Assembly (NCBI GenBank): GCA_903951325.1
Contig: CAJBBN010000040.1
Location: 1-35,770, forward strand
Source: an uncultured bacterium
Lineage (GTDB): Bacteria; Bacteroidota; Bacteroidia; Sphingobacteriales; Sphingobacteriaceae
DNA length: 35,770 nt
Reading direction: 5' to 3'
This document shows, piece by piece, positions 26,588 to 35,526 of the stretch. How positions within the stretch are numbered: position 1 is the first letter of the stretch; each line of letters begins with the position of its first letter. The notes beneath the pieces are model-generated. The model was not told where the DNA came from. It was given only the letters and a program-made list of their open reading frames with translations, and searched no databases. The position numbers and the translations under genes are program-made.

Positions 26588-27897
26588 TTTTTATAGAAAA
26601 TCCATTTACCAATTTCTTTCCAGCTAGTTTTTTTACCCACCATTAAAATACCCGTGCGGTAAATCTTTGCGGCTAACCATACGGTTCCAAAAAATCCGGC
26701 AATTAATAAAAGCATAGAAGTAATAATTTCCCAGGTTGGTACGCCAAATGGTAAACGAACCATCATGACTATAGGCGAACTCAAAGGAATAAGAGATAAC
26801 CAAAAAGCAACCGGTCCATCTGGATTATTAACCACCGTAGAGGTAGAAATAATAAAAGAAAATATGAGTGGAATAGTTACCGGCATCATAAATTGTTGCG
26901 TTTCGGATTCGCTATCAACAGCCGAGCCTATGGCAGCAAACAGTGCGCTGTATAATAAATAGCCTCCTAAAAAGTAAAATAAAAAACAACCTATCACCAA
27001 TGGGTAATTAATAGTAGACAAGGCGTTCAGCACTTCGCCTGCAGCTATAGACGGTTCGCTTTTATCCGAATTACTACTTTCAGCTGTTTTTTCTATTGAC
27101 ATGAGTTTGCTTTTATCTTGCGCAAATTTTTGTCCAATAATGCCGGTAATGGCGCTTGTTAAAATAACCCATAAAGCAAATTGCGTAAGTCCTACTAAGG
27201 CAATGCCCACAATTTTACCCATCATTAATTGAAATGGCTTTACCGAAGAAATCAATACTTCAACAATTCTATTATTTTTTTCTTCAATTACGCCACGCAT
27301 CACTTGCAAGCCATAGAGAAAAATAAACATATATATTAGGATTGAACTAAACATGCCAATCATATAACTTGCACTTGTATTTCCGTCTTGTTCTCCTTCC
27401 TCTGTAAATCGGATGGTTTCAATATTTAAATTAAAATCGAGTTCTGAAATGATTTTTTTACTAATGCCTTTTTCTGTTAATTTTTGATCGCTTAAAGTAT
27501 TTTCTAATTGATCTTCAATATATTTTACAATGGCAAGGCTGGGTTGCTTGTCTGAATAGAGTTGTACGCCTTCAAAGTTTTTGCTTTTTTGCGGGATATA
27601 TAATAAATAGCTATTGCCCGACGAATCAAAATCACTTTTTAAACTGGCTAAACTTAGCGAACTAAATTCAAATTCGTATTGCGCATTACTTTTAATAATG
27701 TTTGATAAAGTGTTGGTTTCGTCGCATACAACAATCTTCTTTTTATCCGACATATTATCGCTGTTAACTGCAAGAAAGATGGCAAATGCATACATCGCTG
27801 CGATTAACACAGGGCCTAAAAAAGTCATGACGATAAAAGATTTCTTTTTTACCCTCGACAAATATTCTCTCTGAATAATTAAAGCAATTTTTTTCAT
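26584..27897 (-). CDS. ABC-2 type transporter permease (NatB-like)
   Basis: This encodes 437 residues. One N-terminal helix (about 20-42) is followed by a large extracytoplasmic segment (about 43-180), then about five helices to residue 415 (MFIFLYGLQVMRGVIEEKNNRIVEVL, LVIGCFLFYFLGGYLLYSALFAAIG). The VIEEKNNRIVEVLISS stretch is typical of NatB/YhaP-type permeases. It pairs with the ATPase gene 8 bp upstream. Members export sodium or unknown small molecules; the substrate here is unknown. Confidence 0.9.
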   Translation of the reverse strand: MKKIALIIQREYLSRVKKKSFIVMTFLGPVLIAAMYAFAIFLAVNSDNMSDKKKIVVCDETNTLSNIIKSNAQYEFEFSSLSLASLKSDFDSSGNSYLLYIPQKSKNFEGVQLYSDKQPSLAIVKYIEDQLENTLSDQKLTEKGISKKIISELDFNLNIETIRFTEEGEQDGNTSASYMIGMFSSILIYMFIFLYGLQVMRGVIEEKNNRIVEVLISSVKPFQLMMGKIVGIALVGLTQFALWVILTSAITGIIGQKFAQDKSKLMSIEKTAESSNSDKSEPSIAAGEVLNALSTINYPLVIGCFLFYFLGGYLLYSALFAAIGSAVDSESETQQFMMPVTIPLIFSFIISTSTVVNNPDGPVAFWLSLIPLSSPIVMMVRLPFGVPTWEIITSMLLLIAGFFGTVWLAAKIYRTGILMVGKKTSWKEIGKWIFYKN

Positions 27898-27905
27898 CTC
27901 AATAA

Positions 27906-28814
27906 TTAAGCGTTTTTAACTTGGTCGATAAAAATTTCGTTGATAGAAGGGATGATTTCTTTGATGCCATTAAACTGAATTTTTGGCATTAAAAAAGCGA
28001 TGGCATCGTTAATTTGAAAGCCTGCATTTAACTGAATTTCTTGCACAAATTTACCTTCTTTTATTTTGGCATTGCCAATGCTTTGAAAAGCCGAAGAACC
28101 ATTTAAATCAATACTTTCGGCGTTATTATAGGTAATTTCAAAACAGTTTTTGCTGTATTGTTTTCGAATGTCCGAAACTTTTCCTTCCAACATTTTTTCT
28201 GATAAATTCAAGATGGCAATATGGGAACATAATTCTTCTACCGATTCCATTCTATGTGATGAAAAAATAATGGTAGTACCTTGTTGATTTAAATTTAAGA
28301 ATTCGTTTTTAATCATTTCGGCATTGATTGGATCGAAGCCGCTAAATGGTTCATCTAAAATTAATAATTCGGGTTGATGAATAACCGTAGCTACAAACTG
28401 CACTTTTTGTTGCATGCCTTTTGACAAATCCTCTACATTTTTATTCCACCAGCCTTTCATTTCAAGCCTTTCAAACCATTGCTTGGCGCGCTTTTCAGCT
28501 TCTTGTTTACTTAAGCCTTTGAGTTGTGCTAAATACACAATTTGATCGGCTACACCCATTTTTTTATACAATCCGCGTTCTTCGGGAAGGTAGCCAATAC
28601 TGCTAATGTGCTTTTCTTGTAACTTTTCATCTTTGAAATAAATATCTCCCGAATCGGCTTTGGTAATCTGATTGATAATCCTAATTAAAGAAGTTTTTCC
28701 GGCTCCATTAGGGCCCAAAAGTCCAAATACACTGCCTTTAGGGATTTCCATACTCACCGAATTTAAAGCTCGGTGGTTTTCGTAATCCTTAATAATAGAC
28801 CTAATACTTAACAT
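27906..28814 (-). CDS. ABC transporter ATP-binding protein (NatA-like)
   Basis: This encodes 302 residues. Walker A is GPNGAGKT at 34-41, the signature is DLSKGMQQK, Walker B is LLILDEPFSGFDP, and the H-loop is SSHRM. The C-terminal 80 or so residues form a small accessory domain, as in NatA/CcmA-like ATPases. It powers the permease encoded directly downstream and starts 11 bp after dnaJ, so it probably shares the grpE-dnaJ transcript. Confidence 0.92.
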   Translation of the reverse strand: MLSIRSIIKDYENHRALNSVSMEIPKGSVFGLLGPNGAGKTSLIRIINQITKADSGDIYFKDEKLQEKHISSIGYLPEERGLYKKMGVADQIVYLAQLKGLSKQEAEKRAKQWFERLEMKGWWNKNVEDLSKGMQQKVQFVATVIHQPELLILDEPFSGFDPINAEMIKNEFLNLNQQGTTIIFSSHRMESVEELCSHIAILNLSEKMLEGKVSDIRKQYSKNCFEITYNNAESIDLNGSSAFQSIGNAKIKEGKFVQEIQLNAGFQINDAIAFLMPKIQFNGIKEIIPSINEIFIDQVKNA

Positions 28815-28825
28815 AAATTTTTATA

Positions 28826-29977
28826 TTATTCGAAGTATTCTTTCATTCGCTCGAAAAATCCTTTATCATTTTTACCTGGGCTCGGTTTAAAATTCTCCGA
28901 GTTTTGTAATCCTTCTAAAGCAATTCTTTCCTCGCGTGATAAGGTTTTAGGTGTCCAAACATTGATGTGTATTAATTCATCGCCTCTATGGTAAGAGTTA
29001 ATGTCTTTAATGCCTTTACCTTTTAATCTTAATATTTTTCCGCCTTGTGTACCCGCATCAATTTTAATTCTTGCTTTTCCATCAATGGTCGGAACTTCTA
29101 CACTTGTGCCTATGGCCGCATCTATAAAACTAATGTATAAATCGAATACCACGTTAACACCATCTCTTTTTAATTGTTCGTGTTCTACTTCTTCAATCAC
29201 AATGAGTAGATCGCCCGGTATGCCTCCTTTAGGAGCCGCATTTCCTTTGCCACTCATCGATAATTGCATGCCTTCGGTTACACCCGCTGGAATATTAATA
29301 GTTATAGTTTCTTCGCCTCTTTCTACACCATCGCCATTACATGCAGTACATTTAGCGGTAATTTTTTGACCTTCTCCATTACAGGTAGGGCAGGTAGTGG
29401 TCGTTTGCATTTGACCAAGAATGGTATTCTGTACTCTTCTTACACTTCCTGCTCCATTACAAGTACTACATTTAGAAAAGGAGTTTTTATCTTTTGCGCC
29501 CGATCCGCCACAAACTTTACACGAATTTAATTTTTGAACTTTAATGGTTTTTTCGGCACCGTTTGCAATTTCTTCTAAAGTTAATTTTACTTTAATTCGC
29601 AAGTTGGTTCCTTTTTGCACGCGTCGGCCGCCACCGCCACCGCCGCCAAAGAAACTTTCAAAAGGGCTGCCGCCACCACCAAATACATCTCCGAATTGAG
29701 AGAAAATATCTTCCATGTTCATGCCACCGCCGCCACCATATCCGCCACCAGCTCCAGGACCCGAATGTCCAAACTGATCGTAGCGTTGTTTCTTTTCAGG
29801 GCTACTTAAAACTTCGTAAGCTTCTGCTGCTTCTTTGAATTTTTCTTCCGAAGCTTTATCGCCAGGGTTTTTATCGGGATGAAATTTAATAGCAGCCTTT
29901 CGGTATGCTTTTTTTATTTCATCTGCATCGGCGTTTTTGCTCACGCCTAAAATATCGTAAAAATCTTTCTTTGCCAT
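28826..29977 (-). CDS. dnaJ: Chaperone DnaJ
   Basis: This encodes 383 residues. The J domain has HPD at residues 33-35, then a very Gly-rich linker (about 75-125, including [10 protein letters not shown]). Four zinc-binding CxxCxGxG repeats follow ([32 protein letters not shown]), then the substrate-binding C-terminal domains and the dimerisation tail. It stimulates DnaK ATPase and delivers unfolded clients. It lies 1 bp after grpE. The dnaK gene is not in the window. Confidence 0.97.
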   Translation of the reverse strand: MAKKDFYDILGVSKNADADEIKKAYRKAAIKFHPDKNPGDKASEEKFKEAAEAYEVLSSPEKKQRYDQFGHSGPGAGGGYGGGGGMNMEDIFSQFGDVFGGGGSPFESFFGGGGGGGRRVQKGTNLRIKVKLTLEEIANGAEKTIKVQKLNSCKVCGGSGAKDKNSFSKCSTCNGAGSVRRVQNTILGQMQTTTTCPTCNGEGQKITAKCTACNGDGVERGEETITINIPAGVTEGMQLSMSGKGNAAPKGGIPGDLLIVIEEVEHEQLKRDGVNVVFDLYISFIDAAIGTSVEVPTIDGKARIKIDAGTQGGKILRLKGKGIKDINSYHRGDELIHINVWTPKTLSREERIALEGLQNSENFKPSPGKNDKGFFERMKEYFE

Positions 29978-29978
29978 G

Positions 29979-30530
29979 TTATGAACCTACTACCACTTTT
30001 GCGTAACGAATTACTTTGTCATTTAATAAATATCCTTTTTCTACTTCATCCATTACTTTACCTTTTAGGTCTTCGCTTGGTGCGGGAACATTGGTAATAG
30101 CCTCATGTAAATCGGTATCAAAAGTCTTACCCAGCACCGATTCCATTTCACTTAAGCCTTGGCTTTGTAAAGTACTTTTTAATTTATGGTGAATGAGTTG
30201 AATACCTTCTTTTACCGCGTCAATATCTTTGGCAATTTCCATCGATTTTTTTGCACGATCAAAATCATCTAATACCGAAAGCATCGATTTAATTACATCT
30301 GCATTTGCTGTTTTAAATAATTCGATGCGTTCTTTTGCGGTCCTTCTTTTGTAATTATCAAATTCTGCATATAAACGAAGGTATTTATCGTTTAATGCAT
30401 CTATTTGCACCTGAGGGTCTAAAACCTCCTCTTCGCTTTGAGCGGTATTCACTTCCGCATTATTTTCCGCGTTTTCCAAATTAATTGGCGCTTCTTCCTC
30501 GTTTGTCAAATTTTCAGTCGATTCGGTCAT
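29979..30530 (-). CDS. grpE: Nucleotide exchange factor GrpE
   Basis: This encodes 183 residues: an acidic low-complexity N terminus (about 1-40), a long coiled coil (about 40-115, [18 protein letters not shown]), and the C-terminal beta domain ([31 protein letters not shown]). It drives ADP release from DnaK. It is the first gene of a four-gene run, with dnaJ next. The upstream 132 bp hold a -7-like box TATCTTTG and a palindrome. I saw no hrcA gene and no CIRCE element. Confidence 0.96.
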   Translation of the reverse strand: MTESTENLTNEEEAPINLENAENNAEVNTAQSEEEVLDPQVQIDALNDKYLRLYAEFDNYKRRTAKERIELFKTANADVIKSMLSVLDDFDRAKKSMEIAKDIDAVKEGIQLIHHKLKSTLQSQGLSEMESVLGKTFDTDLHEAITNVPAPSEDLKGKVMDEVEKGYLLNDKVIRYAKVVVGS

Positions 30531-30584
30531 ATATCTTTATTTATAGCTTTATTCTTACGATATGGCATTTTTCAAATTCTCTGC

Positions 30585-30592
30585 CAAAGATA
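30585..30592 (-). promoter_or_regulatory. Putative -7 box for the grpE operon
   Basis: On the minus strand this reads TATCTTTG, an exact match to TAnnTTTG, giving a leader of roughly 45-50 bases to the grpE start. A canonical TTTG -33 element is not seen; the equivalent region is covered by the palindrome at 30605-30624. Confidence 0.5.
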
Positions 30593-30604
30593 AAAAAAAG
30601 CCAA

Positions 30605-30624
30605 GCTGTCAGTTAATTTACAGC
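30605..30624. promoter_or_regulatory. Imperfect palindrome at the grpE -33 region (candidate operator)
   Basis: GCTGTCAGTTAATTTACAGC pairs at eight of ten positions about its centre. It begins 12 bp upstream of the -7 box, where a regulator could block or aid the polymerase. On the minus strand a TTGACA (30635 to 30630) and a TGACAG (30611 to 30606) are separated by 18 bp. It does not resemble CIRCE. The role is inferred from position only. Confidence 0.35.
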
Positions 30625-30662
30625 GAAATTGTCAAAAGGATATATAAACAGCGGTTTTTTGC

Positions 30663-31370
30663 CTAGAAATTAGGCTTCAATACATACTTTTCGTAAAACT
30701 CAATGATGGCGTTTACGGCTTCATCGGCGGTATCTACTACCGAAAATAACAATAAATCATCTTCGTGTATGTTTTGTTCTTTTTTGAGCATGACTTCTTT
30801 GATCCAATCAACTAAACCAGTCCAAAATTGACTACCCACGAGTACCACCGGAAATTGTGCTACTTTTTTAGTTTGAATTAAAGTAAGCGCTTCAAATAAT
30901 TCGTCGAGTGTACCAAAACCACCAGGTAAAACCACAAAGCCCTGGGCATATTTTAAGAACATCACTTTGCGTACAAAGAAGTAATCAAAATTCATGAGCT
31001 TATCTAAATCGATATATGGGTTATGAGTTTGTTCGAAAGGCAATACAATATTTAAGCCTACAGATTTGCCGCCAGTTGCACGCGCACCTTTGTTGCCTGC
31101 TTCCATGATGCCTGGACCACCACCGGTAATCACACCGTAGCCTTTTCTGGTTAATTTTTGCGCAATTTCTTCGCCTAATAAATAATATTCATGATCGGGT
31201 TTTGTACGAGCAGAACCAAAAATACTCACGCAAGGCCCAATCTTTGCAAGCTTTTCAAAGCCTTCTACAAATTCGGCCATGATTTTAAAAATCTGCCAAG
31301 AATTTTGGGTTTTTATTTCATTCCAATTTTTATTTTCAAATGCACTTCTAAATTTATCTTCTCCGGTCAT
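30663..31370 (-). CDS. LOG family protein (TIGR00730; nucleotide phosphoribohydrolase type)
   Basis: This encodes 235 residues. The family motifs GGGPGIME (83-90) and PGGFGTLDE (149-157) are intact; the latter holds the catalytic Glu of LOG/YgdH-type enzymes. These cytoplasmic proteins cleave the ribose-phosphate bond of nucleoside monophosphates, including cytokinin precursors. The label lysine decarboxylase is an old error for this family. The start overlaps the symporter stop by four bases (ATGA on the minus strand), so the two form an operon. Confidence 0.92.
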   Translation of the reverse strand: MTGEDKFRSAFENKNWNEIKTQNSWQIFKIMAEFVEGFEKLAKIGPCVSIFGSARTKPDHEYYLLGEEIAQKLTRKGYGVITGGGPGIMEAGNKGARATGGKSVGLNIVLPFEQTHNPYIDLDKLMNFDYFFVRKVMFLKYAQGFVVLPGGFGTLDELFEALTLIQTKKVAQFPVVLVGSQFWTGLVDWIKEVMLKKEQNIHEDDLLLFSVVDTADEAVNAIIEFYEKYVLKPNF

Positions 31371-32827
31371 ATGGTTTCTTTTTTAATTTTTCTAAGAATC
31401 AGTAAACCTATAAATGTAATGAAACCATTTACAATTAACAATTCGAAGCCAAATTTGTAGCCATTAAACCATTGCTGGCTGTTGGAATTAATGATGTAAC
31501 ATAAAATAGGGGAGAGTATGCACACAATTGGCACTAATTTATCTTTCACTGCATGTTTAGTAAATAGTCCAAAAGCATACAATCCTAATAAAGGCCCATA
31601 GGTATAACCTGCTACCGTAAACAGTTTGCCAACAACTGCTTGGTCGTTGATTGATTTAAATAGTACAATCACGCCAAACAATAATAAGGCAAAACCAATG
31701 TGAACCATATGTCTCATACGAATGCGTTTTTTTTCTGATAAATTTTCGTTTCGATTGATGCCTAAAATATCGACACAGAAAGAAGTGGTGAGCGAAGTAA
31801 GTGCGCCATCTGCACTGGGATAAGCTGCAGAAATTAATCCAATAATAAATACAATACCTGCAAATTTTCCTAAGTAATTAATGGCAAGCGTCGGAAATAA
31901 TTCGTCGGAATTAGCGGGTAATGCAATACCTTTTCTTTGTGCATATTGATATAAAACTACACCTAAACATAGAAACAAAAAGTTAACTAAAACTAATACT
32001 ATGCTAAAGCTAAACATGTTCTTCTGCGCATCTTTCAGCGATTTACAGCTCAAGTTTTTTTGCATCATTTCTTGGTCTAAACCAGTCATTGTGATGGTGA
32101 TAAACATGCCGCTTAAAAATTGTTTCAAGAAAAATCTTTTATCATTTACATCTGTAAAAATTACTTGTGAATAATTACTTTCTTTAATTGTTTTTACCAA
32201 ATCTGAAAAATGATATCCTAATTCATTGGAAATAATATACACCGAAATAATAACCCCTAAGAGCATGAAAGTTGTTTGCAAAGTATCTGTCCAAATAATT
32301 GTTTTGATGCCACCTTCGTAGGTGTATAAAAGAATTAGTGCGATAAATAACAATACCGTCACATAAAATGGAACACCCCAAGATTGAAATACAAAAGTTT
32401 GTAAAACACTCACCACTAAAAACATTCTAAAAGAAGCGCCTATTACCCTGGATAAAATAAAAAAGAAAGCACCCGACTGGTAAGTGTAAAATCCAAATCG
32501 TTGATCCAAATAGGCATAAATAGAGGTCAGGTTTAATCGATAGTATAAAGGAAGCAATACGGTTGCGATGACTAAATAACCCGCCAAGTAGCCTAAAACT
32601 ACCATTAAATAAGAGAATTGCGTTTGGTTTACCCAGCCCGGTACCGAAATAAAGGTAACGCCCGATAAAGAAGCGCCAATCATACCATAGGCAATGATAT
32701 ACCAAGGCGATGATTTATTTCCTAAAAAATAGGATTGGTTATTTGAATTTCTGCTTGTTAACCAAGTAATTACAAATAGTAAAACAGAATAGGCGGCAAC
32801 GCAGGTAAAAATAAAACTAGCAGACAT
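31367..32827 (-). CDS. Sodium:solute symporter (SSS family)
   Basis: This encodes 486 residues from the ATG at 32827. A longer frame to 32926 would run across the divergent recR start and adds non-family sequence, so I reject it. About 13 transmembrane helices are visible; the SSS patterns include [15 protein letters not shown] near residue 55, [29 protein letters not shown] and [17 protein letters not shown]. It takes up an unidentified organic solute with sodium. The LOG gene overlaps its 3' end. Confidence 0.92.
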   Translation of the reverse strand: MSASFIFTCVAAYSVLLFVITWLTSRNSNNQSYFLGNKSSPWYIIAYGMIGASLSGVTFISVPGWVNQTQFSYLMVVLGYLAGYLVIATVLLPLYYRLNLTSIYAYLDQRFGFYTYQSGAFFFILSRVIGASFRMFLVVSVLQTFVFQSWGVPFYVTVLLFIALILLYTYEGGIKTIIWTDTLQTTFMLLGVIISVYIISNELGYHFSDLVKTIKESNYSQVIFTDVNDKRFFLKQFLSGMFITITMTGLDQEMMQKNLSCKSLKDAQKNMFSFSIVLVLVNFLFLCLGVVLYQYAQRKGIALPANSDELFPTLAINYLGKFAGIVFIIGLISAAYPSADGALTSLTTSFCVDILGINRNENLSEKKRIRMRHMVHIGFALLLFGVIVLFKSINDQAVVGKLFTVAGYTYGPLLGLYAFGLFTKHAVKDKLVPIVCILSPILCYIINSNSQQWFNGYKFGFELLIVNGFITFIGLLILRKIKKETI

Positions 32828-32837
32828 AAGCAAGGGC

Positions 32838-32871
32838 TTTGTAACAAATGTAATTATAAATCTTATTTTTA
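32838..32871 (+). promoter_or_regulatory. Putative promoter for recR
   Basis: TTTG at 32838-32841 and TATTTTTA at 32864-32871 are 22 bp apart and near the Bacteroidota -33/-7 consensus. The -7 box ends 4 bp before the recR ATG, so the message may be leaderless. Confidence 0.4.
32845..32852 (-). promoter_or_regulatory. Putative -7 box for the symporter-LOG operon
   Basis: On the minus strand this reads TACATTTG, matching TAnnTTTG, 17 bp before the symporter ATG. It lies inside the spacer of the divergent recR promoter. No good -33 element is seen. Confidence 0.4.
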
Positions 32872-32875
32872 CCTC

Positions 32876-33490
32876 ATGAATATTCCTTCTAGGCAGCTCG
32901 AAGAAGCTGTAAAGCAATTCGCCCAATTACCTGGCGTGGGCAGCAAAACCGCGCTTCGCTTGGTTTTGCATTTATTAAAACAAGAGCCGGCCATGGTGCG
33001 TCATTTTGGAACGGTATTTCAAACATTAAAAGATGATATTCATTATTGCAAAAGGTGTAATAATATTTCGGATACCGAATTGTGTAGTATTTGTAATAAT
33101 CCCAAAAGAGTACAACATGAATTATGTGTGGTAGAAGATATTCGTGATATTATTGCCATAGAAAATACCCAGCAATACAATGGCTTGTACCATGTATTGG
33201 GTGGCTTAATATCGCCAATGGAAGGAGTAGGCCCCAACGAATTACAAATAGAATCTTTAATTCTACGCTTGCAAAACGAACCCATTACAGAAGTGATTAT
33301 GGCCTTAAGCGCTACCATGGAAGGAGATACCACTTTGTTTTACATCGATAAAAAAATAAAAGGATTTTCGTTAAAAGTAACCACATTGGCCCGTGGAGTT
33401 GCCTTTGGTGGCGAGCTCGAATATGTGGATGAACTTACATTGGGTCGTTCAATCGTAACCAGGGTGCCTTACGAAAGCAATAATCGCTAG
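32876..33490 (+). CDS. recR: Recombination mediator RecR
   Basis: This encodes 204 residues. The N-terminal helix-hairpin-helix ([13 protein letters not shown], about 18-30) is followed by a zinc finger with C58, C61, C70 and C73. A TOPRIM domain comes next ([31 protein letters not shown]), then the C-terminal Walker-B-like part ([22 protein letters not shown]). RecR works with RecF and RecO to load RecA on gapped DNA. It is divergent from the symporter with a 48-bp spacer. Confidence 0.97.
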   Translation: MNIPSRQLEEAVKQFAQLPGVGSKTALRLVLHLLKQEPAMVRHFGTVFQTLKDDIHYCKRCNNISDTELCSICNNPKRVQHELCVVEDIRDIIAIENTQQYNGLYHVLGGLISPMEGVGPNELQIESLILRLQNEPITEVIMALSATMEGDTTLFYIDKKIKGFSLKVTTLARGVAFGGELEYVDELTLGRSIVTRVPYESNNR

Positions 33491-33560
33491 GCTTATTCGT
33501 TAAAACGCATGGCGCGGCAAACACAAAAAAATAGTATATTTCCTCAATTTTAAGAGTTAA

Positions 33561-35525
33561 ATGAAGTTATCGGTTGTTATTGTTAATTATAATGTGAAGT
33601 ACTTTTTAGAGCAGTGTTTGTATGCTGTTCGAAAAGCGAAACAACATTTACCAATCGAAGTTTTTGTGGTCGATAATAATTCGGTCGATGGTTCGATGGA
33701 AATGCTCAAAGAAAAATTTCCAGAAGTTCAATTAATTGAAAATAAAAAAAATGTTGGTTTTTCTGTAGCTAATAATCAAGCCATGCAAATTGCGCAAGGC
33801 GAATACTTCTTATTGCTTAACCCCGATACCGTGGTGCAAGAAGACACCTTTGTTAAAATCTGCGACTTTATGGATGTGCATCCAAATGCAGGTGGCTTAG
33901 GCGTGAAAATGATAGATGGTAAAGGTCAATTTTTACCCGAATCTAAACGCGGATTACCTACTCCATTTGTTGCTTTTTGCAAAATTATGGGTTTGTCTAA
34001 TTTGTTTCCAAAATCAAAAAAGTTTGGCCGTTATCATTTAGGTTTTTTAGATAAAAATAAAATACATAAAGTAGATGTACTTGCGGGTGCCTTTATGTTG
34101 ATGCGTAAATCGGCGCTCGACAAAGTGGGTTTGCTCGACGAAACATTTTTTATGTATGGCGAAGACATCGACCTCTCGTACCGCATACAGCTTGGCGGTT
34201 ACGACAATTATTATTTCCCAGACACGCAAATTATCCATTATAAAGGAGAGAGTACCAAAAAGAGTTCGGTGAATTATGTCTTTGTGTTTTACAATGCCAT
34301 GATTATTTTCGCTCAAAAACATTTTACTAAAAAAAACGCAAAGTTATTTTCTTTCTTAATTAACATCGCAATTTATTTGCGTGCAGGATTAGCTATTTTT
34401 TCGCGCTTATTGCGTAAAATGGTTTTGCCTTTTTTAGATGCAGCTACTTGGTATGCTGGCATTTATTTTATCAAAATTTATTGGGAGCATAACCATCGAT
34501 TTGTTCGAAAGGCCTATGCTCCTGAATTAATGAATACAGCTGTTCCCATTTATATACTTATTTGGTTAATGGCCGTTTGGTTATTAGGAGGTTACGATAA
34601 ACCTTATAAGCTTTCTAAACTGGTGCGTGGTTTATTTATTGGTACCATAGGCATTGGTTTAATGTATGCATTCCAAAACGAAGCTTGGCGTTTTTCTCGC
34701 GCAATTATTATTTTAGGTGCTTTTTGGACAGTGATTGCTGCAGTAGGTTTACGCATTCTTCTAAATGCATTGGGATTAAAAAACTTTAAGTTAGATGGTA
34801 TCAGCTCTGAAAAGAAAATAGTCATTGTTGCCAAAATTGAAGAAGGCCAGCGGGTACTAGAAATGATCAGACATGCCGTTGGAAGCATTAATTTTATTGG
34901 CTTTGTGCAACCTGACAGAAATGCAAGCGAAGCTTATTTAGGTGATGTTTCTCAATTAAACGAAGTAGTAGAAGTTTACCAAGTAGACGAAATTATTTTC
35001 TCGACCAAAGACATACAATTACAAGAAATAATTTTGGCTATGTCTAAAGTAAATCAATCACAAGTTGATTTTAAAATAGCACCCGAAGAAAGTTTATTTA
35101 TTATTGGCAGTAATTCGGTCGATAATCCTGGCGATTTATATACCATTGATATTAATTTTGCTATCGCTAAACCTGCAGCTAAACGAAATAAACAATTGCT
35201 GGATTTTATGCTGAGTATATTGTTTTTATTAACTTTCCCAATTCATCTATTATTTGTTAAATCACCTTTTCAATTGTTGAAAAATATATTTTCGGTTTTG
35301 TTTTTAGAAAAATCATGGGTCGGTTATGCCAATAAAGTGATTGATAATAAGCATTTGCCAAAATTAAAACCAGGTGTTTTAAGTCCAGTGAATGGCATTA
35401 AAAATAAACAATCCGTTTCCGAATCAACTGCTCAAAGATTAAATCTTTTATATGCAAAACATTATCAAATAGCGAGTGATCTTATTTTATTATGGCGAGG
35501 CTATCAACAATTAGGCAATGAGTAA
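33561..35525 (+). CDS. GT2 glycosyltransferase fused to a degenerate sugar-phosphate transferase
   Basis: This encodes 654 residues. The N-terminal GT2 domain (1 to about 250) has VVIVNYN, VVDNNSVDG, NPDT (the DxD-like site) and GEDIDLSYRI, as in rhamnosyltransferase-like enzymes. Two regions of membrane helices follow (about 260-320 and 325-410, GGYDKPYKL). After them is a Rossmann-like CoA_binding_3-type domain (IVIVAKIEEGQRVLEMI to about 535). The tail (about 545-654) keeps edges of the bacterial sugar transferase domain (KQLLDFMLSILFLL, SWVGY, LPKLKPGVL, ASDLILLWRGY). It lacks the central catalytic block (FxxxRxG and KFRSM), so that part is probably inactive. Cell-surface polysaccharide assembly is the likely setting. 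Confidence 0.85.
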   Translation: MKLSVVIVNYNVKYFLEQCLYAVRKAKQHLPIEVFVVDNNSVDGSMEMLKEKFPEVQLIENKKNVGFSVANNQAMQIAQGEYFLLLNPDTVVQEDTFVKICDFMDVHPNAGGLGVKMIDGKGQFLPESKRGLPTPFVAFCKIMGLSNLFPKSKKFGRYHLGFLDKNKIHKVDVLAGAFMLMRKSALDKVGLLDETFFMYGEDIDLSYRIQLGGYDNYYFPDTQIIHYKGESTKKSSVNYVFVFYNAMIIFAQKHFTKKNAKLFSFLINIAIYLRAGLAIFSRLLRKMVLPFLDAATWYAGIYFIKIYWEHNHRFVRKAYAPELMNTAVPIYILIWLMAVWLLGGYDKPYKLSKLVRGLFIGTIGIGLMYAFQNEAWRFSRAIIILGAFWTVIAAVGLRILLNALGLKNFKLDGISSEKKIVIVAKIEEGQRVLEMIRHAVGSINFIGFVQPDRNASEAYLGDVSQLNEVVEVYQVDEIIFSTKDIQLQEIILAMSKVNQSQVDFKIAPEESLFIIGSNSVDNPGDLYTIDINFAIAKPAAKRNKQLLDFMLSILFLLTFPIHLLFVKSPFQLLKNIFSVLFLEKSWVGYANKVIDNKHLPKLKPGVLSPVNGIKNKQSVSESTAQRLNLLYAKHYQIASDLILLWRGYQQLGNE

Positions 35526-35526
35526 A

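Noticed and set aside
29001-29809. Several open frames antisense to dnaJ, including Ala/Thr-rich ones
   Set aside because: They are the complement of the Gly-rich and zinc-finger coding sequence of dnaJ; their skewed composition is explained by that.
30531-30662. CIRCE element upstream of grpE
   Set aside because: The TTAGCACTC-N9-GAGTGCTAA pattern is absent; only an unrelated palindrome is present.
32828-32926. Longer N terminus for the symporter
   Set aside because: It would cross the divergent recR start and adds residues unlike the SSS family; the first helix follows the ATG at 32827.
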